Part shown: in pieces, positions 43,678 through 51,913 of the stretch | How the letters are laid out: each line of letters starts with the position of its first letter | Position numbering within the stretch: the stretch's first letter is position 1 | Source: Actinoplanes flavus | Lineage (GTDB): Bacteria > Actinomycetota > Actinomycetes > Mycobacteriales > Micromonosporaceae | DNA: 64,000 nucleotides | NCBI RefSeq assembly: GCF_017592555.1 | Contig: NZ_JAGFNS010000023.1 | Location: 100,148 to 164,147, forward strand | Direction of reading: 5' to 3' | Notes under the pieces: generated by a model | What the model saw: only the letters and a program-made list of their open reading frames with translations | The model's database searches: none | What the model was told of the DNA's origin: nothing | Made by a program: the position numbers and the translations under genes

Positions 43678-44090
43678 GCCGCACCCGCCAGGTAGAACGG
43701 AATCACCAGGCTGTTCGGGCGGCGGTGCCGGTCGATCCGGTAGTCGATGGTGACGTCGACCCGGTCGTCGGCGTCACCGGCCGGCACCGCGACGACCGCG
43801 TCCACGATGACCCTCGGCTCGCCGAGCACCAGCGCCCGGCGTACGTCGTCGGCCAGCCGGTGGCAGGCGTCGGCGGTGCTGGGCTCGAACACGTGCCGGT
43901 CGACGCCGGCGCCGAGGCCCGGGCGCATCGCCCGGCTGCCGAGCAGGGTGCGCAGCAGGATCACCATCGCCTCCTCGACGTGCTCGGCGCCGTCGTTCAG
44001 CACGACCGTCACGGCGCCGTCCGGGTCGGGGGCCCACCGCGGCGGGAACGCCCAGCCCCGGCCGACCTGCGGGTAGTCGCCGGCGGTCAT
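43674..44090 (-). CDS. GPW/gp25 baseplate protein (Afp9-like)
   Basis: This 138-residue protein starts MTAGDYPQVGRGWAFPPRWA. It carries the gp25 hallmarks: a central helix VEEAMVILLRTLLGSRAMRP with the Glu-Ala and Arg-x2-P positions, and a C-terminal beta sheet (VDVTIDYRIDRHRRPNSLVI). In contractile systems gp25 seeds sheath assembly on the baseplate. The ATG at 44090 overlaps the PAAR stop (ATGA). Confidence 0.92.
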   Translation of the reverse strand: MTAGDYPQVGRGWAFPPRWAPDPDGAVTVVLNDGAEHVEEAMVILLRTLLGSRAMRPGLGAGVDRHVFEPSTADACHRLADDVRRALVLGEPRVIVDAVVAVPAGDADDRVDVTIDYRIDRHRRPNSLVIPFYLAGAA

Positions 44091-44362
44091 CCGATCACCA
44101 CCGTGGGGCTGCCGACCGCGACCGAGGCGCCGCAGCCGCACGAGTCGCCGGCGCGCAGCGCGGGCCGGCCCTGGATCAGCACCGTGGCGGAGCCGGCCAC
44201 GAACGGTGACACGGGCAGGTGCGGCGGCGGTGGGATGGCGCACGTGTGCATGTCCCCCGCCACCGCGGCCGGCATCCCGGCGATGAGCACGGTGGCGACG
44301 CCGGGCCCGACGACGATCCCGCCGTGCACGGTGGTGTCCCCCACCCGGGCGGCTGCCGGCAT
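44087..44362 (-). CDS. PAAR-repeat spike tip protein (Afp10-like)
   Basis: This 91-residue protein contains PAAR motifs: VGDTTVHGG, VLIAGMPAAVAGDMHTCAIP and VLIQGRPALRAGDSCGCGAS. Conserved His and Cys residues (His12, His39, Cys41, Cys76, Cys78) can bind the metal ion that sharpens the spike tip. AGGAGG lies five bases before ATG 44362. It follows the VgrG-like spike gene by 8 bases, so tip and spike are made together. Confidence 0.93.
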   Translation of the reverse strand: MPAAARVGDTTVHGGIVVGPGVATVLIAGMPAAVAGDMHTCAIPPPPHLPVSPFVAGSATVLIQGRPALRAGDSCGCGASVAVGSPTVVIG

Positions 44363-44370
44363 TGCGCCTC

Positions 44371-46089
44371 CTAATTGATGGTGACGAGCGATCCCTTGAG
44401 CACCAGGGACCCGCTCGCCTGGAGGTCGAAGGTCGCGGAACTCTCGATTCTGGACGGCCCGGAGGTCTTGCCCTCGAGCTTGAGCGCGTCGAGCTTGACG
44501 GTGCCGGCCGAGGACGTGAGCGTGATGTCGCCCTTGGCCGCGGTGAGCTCGATGCCGTCGGCGGACAGCCGGATGGCGTTGCCCGAGTCGCCGTGGGTCA
44601 GCACCAGCTCGGCGTCCTTGTCGTTGAGCACGACGGTGTTCCCGGTGCCCGAGGCGAGGGTCACCGTCGCGTGGTCGCCGTCGTCGAAGCGCAGCATGTG
44701 CCCGCCCGGGGTCATCAGCAGCCGTACGGCGTTGGTCCGCGCGTCGACCGTGATCGGGGGTTGCTGCGTGCCGTTGTAGAGCGAGCCGAGCACGACGGGG
44801 GTGGCGGTGTTGTCGTCGACGAAGCCGATCAGCACCTCCTGGCCGACGTCCGGCACCACGACGGTGCCGTACCCGTCGCCGGCGTCGAGGGTGGACAACC
44901 GGGCCCATACGCCGTCGCCGCCGTCCGCGCGCCAGGGCAGGCGGACCCGTACCCGGCAGAGCGCGTCGGGATCGTCGATCGCCTCGACCACCCCGACGAC
45001 CAGGCCGTGCCCGGTGACGGCCGGCGGCGGTGCCAGGGCCGGCGGTGATCCGACCTGGAACTCGGTGTGGTACCCGTCGGCCGAGAGGCGGTGCCGGGCC
45101 GCGGTCACGTAGTGCGGGCCGGACATGCGCCGGCCGATGCCGGCGATGGAGACCCAGCCGTCGCAGCGCAGCGCCGGGTCGCCCTGCACCACCCCGGTGC
45201 CGAAGTAGTGGGCCAGCGCGGCGATCCGGTGCGCGGCCACCGCCCGGGAATCGGCCGCGTCGGCGGCGGCCACGGCCGGCGACTCGATCCGTACGGTGCG
45301 CAGCGGCCAGCCGCTGTCGGCGACCGCGGCGTCGTGGGCGGCGCGGTCGCCGAGGTCCATCTCCGCCGCCCCGGCACCCTGCTCGGCCTCGGTCGCCTCC
45401 AGCGTGTCGACGTCCCACGCCACGCCGACCGCGCTGTCGATGGCGCGGGTGAGGTCCTGGGTGAGGTGCAGCTCGACGATCGAGCGGGTGTAGTCCAGCT
45501 CGATCGGCTGTTGCGCGGCGGACGGCGGGCGCAGCACCAGCGTCCCGGCGCGTACGTAGGTCACCCAGCCCAGCTCGGCCGCGCGGCGTTTGAGCAGCTC
45601 CCAGTCGCTGATCCGGTCGCTCACCACGAACGGCCGGGTCAGCCCGCCGGCGGCGTCGGTGTCCAGGCCGTAGTCGGCGGCGATGGCCGCGGCGACGTCC
45701 GCGTCGCTGACGTCGGCGAGCTGGCGCGACCGGGGCGGATGGTCGAGCAGGATGGACCGGGCGCGACCCTCGACCCGCAGCAGCGGCCGGCCGCCGCGCG
45801 GGAAGTGGGTGGTGAGCGACGCGATCACGCCGTCGAAGACGGTGGTCAGCTCGGCGTGGTAGCCGAGCGAGACCGCGACCGCCGCGCCGGGCTGGAACGG
45901 GCCGTCGTCGCTGTGCCGGACCGCCCGCCGGTCGGCGTCCCAGTTCTGCACGAGCAGGGTGAGCCGGCCGTGCCGGCCGACCTCCTCGTGCACGTCGATC
46001 TCGACCACGTCGGCGGCGGCCAGTGGCTCGAGCGGGCTGCCGGCGACCCGGACCTCGAAGGCCGGCCGGTCGCGCTGTGCCCCGGTCAT
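44371..46089 (-). CDS. VgrG-like spike protein (Afp8-like)
   Basis: This 572-residue central spike combines gp27-like and gp5-like parts. The first 350 residues form the hub (FEVRVAGSPLEPLAAADVVE, then ISDWELLKRRAAELGWVTYV). An OB-fold follows near 380-450 (VVGVVEAIDDPDALCRVRVR, then GTVVVPDVGQEVLIGFVDDN), and then a beta-helix needle with repetitive strands (NAIRLSADGIELTAAKGDIT). It contains no lysozyme or C-terminal effector domain. The ATG overlaps the LysM gene stop (ATGA). Confidence 0.93.
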   Translation of the reverse strand: MTGAQRDRPAFEVRVAGSPLEPLAAADVVEIDVHEEVGRHGRLTLLVQNWDADRRAVRHSDDGPFQPGAAVAVSLGYHAELTTVFDGVIASLTTHFPRGGRPLLRVEGRARSILLDHPPRSRQLADVSDADVAAAIAADYGLDTDAAGGLTRPFVVSDRISDWELLKRRAAELGWVTYVRAGTLVLRPPSAAQQPIELDYTRSIVELHLTQDLTRAIDSAVGVAWDVDTLEATEAEQGAGAAEMDLGDRAAHDAAVADSGWPLRTVRIESPAVAAADAADSRAVAAHRIAALAHYFGTGVVQGDPALRCDGWVSIAGIGRRMSGPHYVTAARHRLSADGYHTEFQVGSPPALAPPPAVTGHGLVVGVVEAIDDPDALCRVRVRLPWRADGGDGVWARLSTLDAGDGYGTVVVPDVGQEVLIGFVDDNTATPVVLGSLYNGTQQPPITVDARTNAVRLLMTPGGHMLRFDDGDHATVTLASGTGNTVVLNDKDAELVLTHGDSGNAIRLSADGIELTAAKGDITLTSSAGTVKLDALKLEGKTSGPSRIESSATFDLQASGSLVLKGSLVTIN

Positions 46090-46760
46090 CGCCGCGCCGC
46101 CAACGGCGGAAGGATGAGCAGCTGCCCGGTGACCAGGCCGCGCGGGTTGGTCAGCCGGTTGGCCGCGGCGAGCGGCCGCCAGAACGCGGAGTCGCCGTAC
46201 ACCTGGGCGGCGATCGCGTCGAGCCGCTCGCCGTCGCTGACCAGCCAGGTCTGGTACAGGTCGGGCGAGCTGGGGCGGTCCTCGGCGGCCACCTCCTGCG
46301 GCGACAGCGCCTCCTTGAGGGAGAGCTTGACCGTCGCCCGCAGCGGCTCACCCGTACGGTCGAAGAGCTTGTAGGTCACGTCGGCCTGGGTGAGGATGCC
46401 GCGGAAGCTGAACCGCCCCCAGTACGCGTGCACGTAGTACGGCTGGTGGGTGTCGCCCTGGAATCTGGTGAGTTCGAGCAGCGCGTCCAGGCTGCGCCCG
46501 ATGCCGCCCGGCTCGCCGACCACGCCGGTGCCGTCGAGCAGCAGGTCGAGCTGGATCTGGTCCGGCTCGCCGCCGCTGAACGACTGCTGCGGCGCCGACG
46601 TGCCCGCCGACTGGGTGGCCTGGTAGATGTTCTTGCGGGAGAAGGCCAGCTCGGTCGGGTTGAGCTGGGCCTGCCAGCGGATGCCGGCCGGGCGCTCGAA
46701 GTCGATGTCCGCGTACGCGTCCAACGTCAGCTTGGTGAGCTGCAGCTCGGTCAGGTTCAT
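46086..46760 (-). CDS. LysM-domain hub/tube-baseplate adaptor (Afp7-like)
   Basis: This 224-residue protein has an N-terminal contractile-system domain (NLTELQLTKLTLDAYADIDF, then IRWQAQLNPTELAFSRKNIY) and a C-terminal LysM-like unit (VSDGERLDAIAAQVYGDSAF, then LTNPRGLVTGQLLILPP). This is the gp53/Afp7 arrangement that joins tube and spike. ATG 46760 overlaps the stop of the 54-residue DUF5908 gene; a GTG three codons earlier is also possible. Confidence 0.9.
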   Translation of the reverse strand: MNLTELQLTKLTLDAYADIDFERPAGIRWQAQLNPTELAFSRKNIYQATQSAGTSAPQQSFSGGEPDQIQLDLLLDGTGVVGEPGGIGRSLDALLELTRFQGDTHQPYYVHAYWGRFSFRGILTQADVTYKLFDRTGEPLRATVKLSLKEALSPQEVAAEDRPSSPDLYQTWLVSDGERLDAIAAQVYGDSAFWRPLAAANRLTNPRGLVTGQLLILPPLAARR

Positions 46761-46921
46761 CGGTCCCACTCCCGGCGCAGGATCTCCAGTACGCGCTCGG
46801 TGGCCCGCCGGACGATCACCTCGAGGTCGGCGTCGCCCGTGGGCTCCCCCGGTGCGGGCGGCGCCGTGGCGGGCACCGCCACCACCGTCTCGGTGACGAT
46901 CTCGCCGATCGTGACCGCCAT
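46757..46921 (-). CDS. Small DUF5908-type eCIS protein (Afp6-like)
   Basis: This 54-residue gene fills the gap between the second tube gene and the LysM hub gene. It reads MAVTIGEIVTETVVAVPATA, then a Pro/Gly linker, and ends in an amphipathic helix VIVRRATERVLEILRREWDR. The position, size and the I-x-E-I/L-V-x-x-x-V start followed by a C-terminal helix match the DUF5908 proteins found at this place in other eCIS operons. Its stop overlaps the LysM gene ATG (ATGA). It is easily missed because of its size. Confidence 0.75.
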   Translation of the reverse strand: MAVTIGEIVTETVVAVPATAPPAPGEPTGDADLEVIVRRATERVLEILRREWDR

Positions 46922-46922
46922 G

Positions 46923-47387
46923 TCAGATCACCCGCTTGAGGAGGAGCCCGTGGTGGGCGATCTCGATGGACTCGATCGCCACCGCGGACGACTGCGCGTC
47001 GAGGTCCGGTCCGGTGAGCTTGGCCGGCCAGCCCCGGGTGAACGCCCAGACCCGCACCGGAGCCAGGGCGCCGTCCACCGTGCTCATCAGCACCACGGTG
47101 CCGTCCCTCGGAACCACCACGCCGGTGACGTGGAACTCGTAGAACCAGCTCCACAGCTCCTGCAGCGGGCCGGCGCCCTGGCTGAGCACCAGGTTGGGAA
47201 ACGACGCCCGGCTGGGGAACCGGTGCGCGAACCGGTTCTCGCCGCCCTCCTGGTACTCCTCGACGCCGACCTCGCCGGCCAGCCCGGTGCATTTGGAGAA
47301 GTTCGCCGCGGCCAGGCCGTCGATGGCCAGCACGAAGTGCGCCGTGATGTACGGCTCGACGGTGGGCGACGCGAACGGCAGCACCAT
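46923..47387 (-). CDS. Tail tube protein, gp19-like (Afp5-like)
   Basis: This 154-residue protein of the T4 gp19-like tube family contains YITAHFVLAIDGLAAANFSK, CTGLAGEVGVEEYQEGGEN, the LWSWFYEFH segment and the VWAFTRGWPAKLTGPDLDAQ strand. The second tube protein usually forms the last ring next to the baseplate. It starts at ATG 47387, one base after the first tube gene stop. Confidence 0.92.
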   Translation of the reverse strand: MVLPFASPTVEPYITAHFVLAIDGLAAANFSKCTGLAGEVGVEEYQEGGENRFAHRFPSRASFPNLVLSQGAGPLQELWSWFYEFHVTGVVVPRDGTVVLMSTVDGALAPVRVWAFTRGWPAKLTGPDLDAQSSAVAIESIEIAHHGLLLKRVI

Positions 47388-47388
47388 G

Positions 47389-47829
47389 TCACCTGGTCTC
47401 GATCTCGATGCCCTCGCAGGCGAACTCGAGGCTCTCGATGGCGACGTCGGTGCCGGTCGACTTGAGGCCGGGGCCCTCCAGTTTGACCGGCCAGGCCGCC
47501 TTGATCTTCCAGGTCATCACCGGCTCGCTCACCTCGTTGAGCAGGCTGATGCTCACGTCCCGGCGCTCCACCGCGCCGACCGTGATCGAGTTGTACCACC
47601 GGAACAACCCGTTGCCGGCCTCGGCCGGGGCGATGCCGCGCTTGAGCGTGACATTCGAGAACTTGCGCAGGCCGGGCTGCTTGTGCGTGGAGAACTGCAG
47701 GTCCGCACCACCGCGGTACTCGATGACCTCGGCCTCGAGAGTCAGGCCGCTCACCTCGGAGAAGCTCGTCGTTCCCCGCTCCTGGTCGCCCCAGTCGACG
47801 ACGAAATGCAGTGTGGACAGCGGATACAT
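47389..47829 (-). CDS. Major tail tube protein, gp19-like (Afp1-like)
   Basis: This 146-residue protein begins MYPLSTLHFVVDWGDQERGT. It has the gp19 family pattern SEVSGLTLEAEVIEYRGG, KFSNVTLKRGIAPAEAGNGL, and WKIKAAWPVKLEGPGLKSTG near the end. It should polymerise into the inner tube. It follows the sheath gene by 20 bases that contain a GGAG ribosome-binding site, consistent with high expression of the two most abundant particle proteins. Confidence 0.93.
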   Translation of the reverse strand: MYPLSTLHFVVDWGDQERGTTSFSEVSGLTLEAEVIEYRGGADLQFSTHKQPGLRKFSNVTLKRGIAPAEAGNGLFRWYNSITVGAVERRDVSISLLNEVSEPVMTWKIKAAWPVKLEGPGLKSTGTDVAIESLEFACEGIEIETR

Positions 47830-47849
47830 CGATCAGGCTCCTTCGCGGA

Positions 47850-50462
47850 TCACTCGGACAGCCGCTTGTGGCTGAAGCGGAACACGACGAACTCGGCGGG
47901 CTTGGCGGGCGCGATCGCCACCTCGGTGATGATCAGACCCAGGTCGATGTCGGCTTCGGTCATCGTCTCGCCGAGGCCGACCCGCACCCGGTACGCCTGC
48001 TCGGGTCTGGTGCCCGCCAGCGCGCCGGCCCGCCACTGCTGGTCGAGGAAGTTCTCCACCGACACCTTGATCCGGATCCAGGTAGCCGCGGTGTTCGGCT
48101 CGAAGACCACCCACTGTGTCGCCCGGTCCACCGAGTTCTCGATCATGTTGAACAGCCTCCGGACGTTGACGTACCGCCACCGGGTGTCGTCGGTCGCGTT
48201 GCGGGCGCCCCAGAGCCGGGTGCCGCGGCCGGGAAACGCCCGGATGAGGTTCACCCCGCCCGGGTTGAGCCGGTCCTGCCGCCGCTGGGTGTAGCTTCGC
48301 GACAGCCCGACGATGCCGGTGACCGCCTCGTTGCCGGGCGCCTTGTGCACGCCGCGGAGCCGATCGGTGCGGGCGAACACCCCCGCGACGAAGCCGGACG
48401 GCGGCACCGTCGTGAACCGGTCGCCCGCGTCCGGGTCGATCGTGACGATCTTGAGGTGCGGGGCGTACACGGCGGCGTGGGTCGACGCGACCGTCGTGTT
48501 GCGCCATGCCAGCAGCGCCTCGTCGTCCTCGTCCGGCGCGTCGACGATGGCGAACCGGCGGAACTCCTCACAGTGCGCGACGATCTGGCCCACCAGGTCC
48601 GCGCGAAGCAGCGGGTCGCCGACCGTCACCAGGTCCGGGCAGATCACCATGGCCGGCTCCGGCACCTCCTCGAGACACGTGATCCCGAACCGGAAGTCGT
48701 CGTTGGTGGCCGGCTTGTCCGCGCCGAACTTGTCGGGGGCGACGTAGAACGGGGCGGCCGCGAGCGACACGGCCGGTGCGCCGGCGGCCCGGGGCGCGAC
48801 CCGGATCAGCGCGGAGACGCCGTTGACGACGTCGTCCTTGGCGTAGTACCGCGGGTGGTGCTCGCTCAGTGACAGGCCGGTGAAGCTCTCCAGCACGGCG
48901 TCCTTCTCCGACACCGTGACCGCGAACCGCTCGGCGACCACCGAGGCGCTCTCCACGGCGTACAGCCCGAAACGCCGCTGGGTGTTGTCGCTGACCGCGG
49001 TCGAGGCCGGAAAGCGCAGCACGTACGTGTCACCGCCGACCTCTGCCATGTCGGTGATCTCGGCGAACGCGGCGCCGATCGCCAGCCGGTCGCCGACCCG
49101 CGGCGCCACCGCGCAGCGCACGGCCAGGCCCTCGTCCGCGTCCGCCTGGAGGGTGAAGGCCGCGTCGGTGTACGTGTGCGCCGGGTTCGGCGACGGCGCG
49201 AGCGTGAACCCGGCCAGGGTCGAGGTACGAGTGGCCACGACAGCGGTGGCGCCGGCGCCCGTGTAGGTGACTTGCGCGCCCACGGGCAGGAAGCCGTATC
49301 CGTTGGCGGCGTCCGCGACGGTCAGGTTGGTGATGCTCAGCCCGCTGTCGGCGAGCAGCACCGCGAACACCGGCGCGTTGACCGTCACCCGGCCGCTGGG
49401 CGGCGGCGCCGAGCCGACGACGTCGAAACGGTTGGTGGTCCAGACCGCGGCCCGGTCGTCGCTCGTGGTGATGCGGGCGGCGGCGCTCTGCGGCGCGGAC
49501 GCGGACAGGTCCGCCATGACCGGCGCGGTCAGCGGGCGCTCGAACGCGAGCGCCGACAGCGGGACCGACGTGCTGGGCGGCGAGCCGGTGGGCTGGCCGC
49601 CCACGATCGCGGTGGCCGGGAAGTTCGCCCGCCGCAGGACGAAGGCGGCGCCCGGCACGCTGCCGAGGGAGGCGTCGAGGGCCAGCCGCACGGCGCTGCC
49701 GGCGGGGGCCACGTCGGTGACCCGGGCCGCCGACCGGGCGCCGTTCGGGTGCACGGCCACGACGACGTCGCCCACCCGGAAGCCCTTGCCGGTGGCGAGG
49801 TACACCGACGGCGCACCGGAGGCCGCGGCGCCGGCCACCACCGAGCCGGTGGTCATCGCGGCGGCGCCGGTGGAACTCAGCGTGATCGCGTTCGGGGTCA
49901 GCGACACCACCGTCGCGGTCACCGGCGCGGCGGCCGCGCCCGACGCCGGTACCGGGACGAGGGCCAGCGTGTCACCGGGCCGCAGCCCGGCGGTGGAGGC
50001 CACCTGGAGCACGTGTTCGCCGGAGTTGGTCACCGAGACCGCCGGCCCGGTGGTGGACGCCCGGTAGAACGCGCCCGACGCCCCCTCGACGTCCGGGCGC
50101 ACCTTGACGGTGAGCGTGTTGCCCCAGGCGCCCGGCGAACTGGCGGTGATGGCGAAACTCTGCGTGCCGGAGACGTCGAACGCCGTCCAGGACGCCTCCG
50201 AGGAGGGGTCCACCCGGACCACCCAGGCGGCCGGGCCACCGTTCTCGAAGAAGCCGAAGACCGACTCGGCCAGGTAGCCGCGCGCCGAGGCGGTACCGAA
50301 CGTACGGACGAAGTCCGCCCATCCGGTGACGCGGGTCGGCGTGAGGACCGGTCCTTTGCGGGTGGTGCCGAGTACCGCCACGACGCTCGTCGGCGCGGCG
50401 GCGATCGGCTGCGGTCCCGACGAGACCTCCTCTACGTAGACCCCCGGAGACTGGTAGGTCAC
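47850..50462 (-). CDS. Contractile tail sheath protein with a large insertion
   Basis: This 870-residue sheath subunit has the subtilisin-like sheath ends: YQSPGVYVEEVSSGPQPIAA at the start and YVNVRRLFNMIENSVDRATQ, WVVFEPN and AEFVVFRFSHKRLSE at the end. Typical sheath proteins are 350-500 aa. Here residues of roughly 110-520 are extra beta-rich sequence (for example LQVASTAGLRPGDTLALVPV) that would decorate the particle surface. It is the only sheath gene of the locus, whereas Afp has three. The GTG start at 50462 has GAGGAGGG at good spacing. Confidence 0.92.
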   Translation of the reverse strand: MTYQSPGVYVEEVSSGPQPIAAAPTSVVAVLGTTRKGPVLTPTRVTGWADFVRTFGTASARGYLAESVFGFFENGGPAAWVVRVDPSSEASWTAFDVSGTQSFAITASSPGAWGNTLTVKVRPDVEGASGAFYRASTTGPAVSVTNSGEHVLQVASTAGLRPGDTLALVPVPASGAAAAPVTATVVSLTPNAITLSSTGAAAMTTGSVVAGAAASGAPSVYLATGKGFRVGDVVVAVHPNGARSAARVTDVAPAGSAVRLALDASLGSVPGAAFVLRRANFPATAIVGGQPTGSPPSTSVPLSALAFERPLTAPVMADLSASAPQSAAARITTSDDRAAVWTTNRFDVVGSAPPPSGRVTVNAPVFAVLLADSGLSITNLTVADAANGYGFLPVGAQVTYTGAGATAVVATRTSTLAGFTLAPSPNPAHTYTDAAFTLQADADEGLAVRCAVAPRVGDRLAIGAAFAEITDMAEVGGDTYVLRFPASTAVSDNTQRRFGLYAVESASVVAERFAVTVSEKDAVLESFTGLSLSEHHPRYYAKDDVVNGVSALIRVAPRAAGAPAVSLAAAPFYVAPDKFGADKPATNDDFRFGITCLEEVPEPAMVICPDLVTVGDPLLRADLVGQIVAHCEEFRRFAIVDAPDEDDEALLAWRNTTVASTHAAVYAPHLKIVTIDPDAGDRFTTVPPSGFVAGVFARTDRLRGVHKAPGNEAVTGIVGLSRSYTQRRQDRLNPGGVNLIRAFPGRGTRLWGARNATDDTRWRYVNVRRLFNMIENSVDRATQWVVFEPNTAATWIRIKVSVENFLDQQWRAGALAGTRPEQAYRVRVGLGETMTEADIDLGLIITEVAIAPAKPAEFVVFRFSHKRLSE

Positions 50463-50484
50463 AGTGCCCTCCTCGGCTCTGCAT

Positions 50485-51072
50485 TCAGGTCGTGTCGATC
50501 AGGCGTACACGGGTGGCGGTTCTGGTCAGATCCATGGACAGGGTCCGCAGCGGGCTGCCGTCGACCAGCAGGTCCATCGGGGTGAAGACGGCCGGCCACG
50601 GCACCGCGGCCGACCGGTACACGCCGGGCTCCTCCTCGGCCAAGGGGACCTCCGGCCTCGGTGCCGGCCCGGAGCCGGCCCGGCAGGTGACGGTGCGCCC
50701 GGTACGCGGCGCGCCGGTGGCGGCCGTAGTGAGCACGACGGTCAGGGTCATCGGCACCGGTTGCAGCGGCACCTCGATCACCGCCGCGGTGAGGTCGACC
50801 AGCACCGTGCGCGGCGGACGGCCCGGCACCGGCGCGAACTCCAGCAGGTCGCGCTGCGGGCCGGTCACGGTGACCGCGAGCTGCGGGTGTTGCGCCGGTT
50901 CGGCCGCGTCGGCACGGGCGAACACCACGACAGCGTCCGGCAGGGTCCGCACGCCCCATCCGTGCGGCACCGGTTGCAGCCGGGCGGTCAGGCCGGTGAC
51001 GGCCCGGCCGGTCGAGGCGTGCACCAGCCGTACGTGGTGCCGCAGCCGGGTGGTGACGGACCCGAGCATCAC
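50485..51072 (-). CDS. eCIS-associated beta-rich protein (195 aa)
   Basis: The protein starts MMLGSVTTRLRHHVRLVHAS and contains two strand-rich units. The second (MTLTVVLTTAATGAPRTGRT, then EEEPGVYRSAAVPWPAVFTP) resembles carboxypeptidase-regulatory or Ig-like folds. Proteins of this kind often lie between the DUF4255 cap and the sheath in actinomycete eCIS loci, possibly as decoration or adaptor. Its function is unknown. It overlaps the cap gene by 4 bases at its start. Confidence 0.7.
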   Translation of the reverse strand: MMLGSVTTRLRHHVRLVHASTGRAVTGLTARLQPVPHGWGVRTLPDAVVVFARADAAEPAQHPQLAVTVTGPQRDLLEFAPVPGRPPRTVLVDLTAAVIEVPLQPVPMTLTVVLTTAATGAPRTGRTVTCRAGSGPAPRPEVPLAEEEPGVYRSAAVPWPAVFTPMDLLVDGSPLRTLSMDLTRTATRVRLIDTT

Positions 51073-51611
51073 GGCACCTCCACGTAGTCGATGCGGTGCT
51101 CGCGGACCCGGCCGGCGCCCTCACGCTCCAGCACCGGGATCGGCGCCACGTCGACCTCGTAGAACACCGACAGCCGGCCGGGTCGCCCGACGGCGCCCCA
51201 GATCTGGTTGCGCTCGTCGTGCCCCGGCCCGGCAAGCCGGATCACGACGCTGTCCACCTGATCCGCCAGTGCCGGCGGCAGGCCGGGCGGGCGCAGGATC
51301 GGCGTGGTGTGGAACGCCTGGACCACCCGGCCGAGGCGGCTCTGTGCCTCGTCGTGCTCCCCGGTGAAGGTGACCAGGTAGTGCAGCTTGAGCGACAGAG
51401 GCGCCCGCACCAGGCCGGCCACGCCCTCGACGAGTGGACGGTTGCGCAGATGGGCGTGCTCCTCGACGGCGAGCAGAGCCAGAATCCCCTTGGCATCGGG
51501 AAGGGCCGCCTTGTCCGCCTGCGACAGCGAGTGATGCACCACCCAGGAGCCGAGATCCGGCGTCGCCTGGTGGATGACGTCCCGCAGCGCCTCGCTCACC
51601 TCGAGGATCAC
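51069..51611 (-). CDS. DUF4255 / Pvc16-type tube-terminating cap protein
   Basis: This 180-residue protein opens VILEVSEALRDVIHQATPDL and has the DUF4255 pattern LHYLVTFTGEHDEAQSRLGR, VVQAFHTTPILRPPGLP and a GRLSVFYEVDVAPI strand. In Afp and PVC particles this family caps the distal end of tube and sheath. The GTG start at 51611 overlaps the preceding stop (GTGA). The longer upstream frame is rejected because it crosses the small gene upstream. Confidence 0.88.
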   Translation of the reverse strand: MILEVSEALRDVIHQATPDLGSWVVHHSLSQADKAALPDAKGILALLAVEEHAHLRNRPLVEGVAGLVRAPLSLKLHYLVTFTGEHDEAQSRLGRVVQAFHTTPILRPPGLPPALADQVDSVVIRLAGPGHDERNQIWGAVGRPGRLSVFYEVDVAPIPVLEREGAGRVREHRIDYVEVP

Positions 51612-51817
51612 GATCGCTCCCAGCGCGCCGGACGGATGCCCTCCGCGTCGAGGCGCGCCGCGATGATCTGCGCGATCTCGGCGAACGATCCCACGTAGTG
51701 CTCCTCGTCGGTGGCCATGTCCACGACCCGGGCGCGGATGACGGTCGGCAGCCCCTCGATCTCGCGAGGCTCCGCCCATACGTCGACGAGGAATCGGTAC
51801 TTCCACGCAGTCGCCAC
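51608..51817 (-). CDS. Small first gene of the eCIS operon (69 aa)
   Basis: This short acidic protein starts (GTG) MATAWKYRFLVDVWAEPREI. It is followed by an alpha-helical end (GSFAEIAQIIAARLDAEGIR). No family is recognised. It is coupled to the DUF4255 cap gene by a GTGA overlap and is the first gene after the presumed promoter, so it is likely a dedicated eCIS component or regulator. The ribosome-binding site is weak, and low-level or leaderless initiation is possible. Confidence 0.65.
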   Translation of the reverse strand: MATAWKYRFLVDVWAEPREIEGLPTVIRARVVDMATDEEHYVGSFAEIAQIIAARLDAEGIRPARWERS

Positions 51818-51838
51818 CAGGACCGTGACCCTTCTCTC

Positions 51839-51855
51839 GACAGCCAGGCTGTCAA
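51839..51855 (-). promoter_or_regulatory. Candidate eCIS promoter/operator
   Basis: The gap in front of the eCIS operon holds a perfect inverted repeat gacagcc-a-ggctgtc (51839-51853). Its left part on the minus strand forms TTGACA (51855-51850), a good -35 hexamer. No clear -10 follows at 17 bases, which suits an activator-dependent promoter. The adjacent SARP-type gene product is the obvious candidate activator. Its direct-repeat site (SARPs bind heptamer direct repeats) was not identified. Confidence 0.45.
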
Positions 51856-51875
51856 GGACCAGTCACCGGAGGGTC

Positions 51876-51913
51876 ACCGTGATCCCGCGGTGCGATCACC
51901 GCGGGATCACGGT
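51876..51913 (-). terminator. Strong hairpin terminator between the regulator and the eCIS operon
   Basis: A perfect 17-bp stem (accgtgatcccgcggtg and its complement) with a 4-base loop begins at the stop codon of the SARP-type gene. It would block readthrough into the eCIS operon, so the operon needs its own promoter. Confidence 0.8.
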
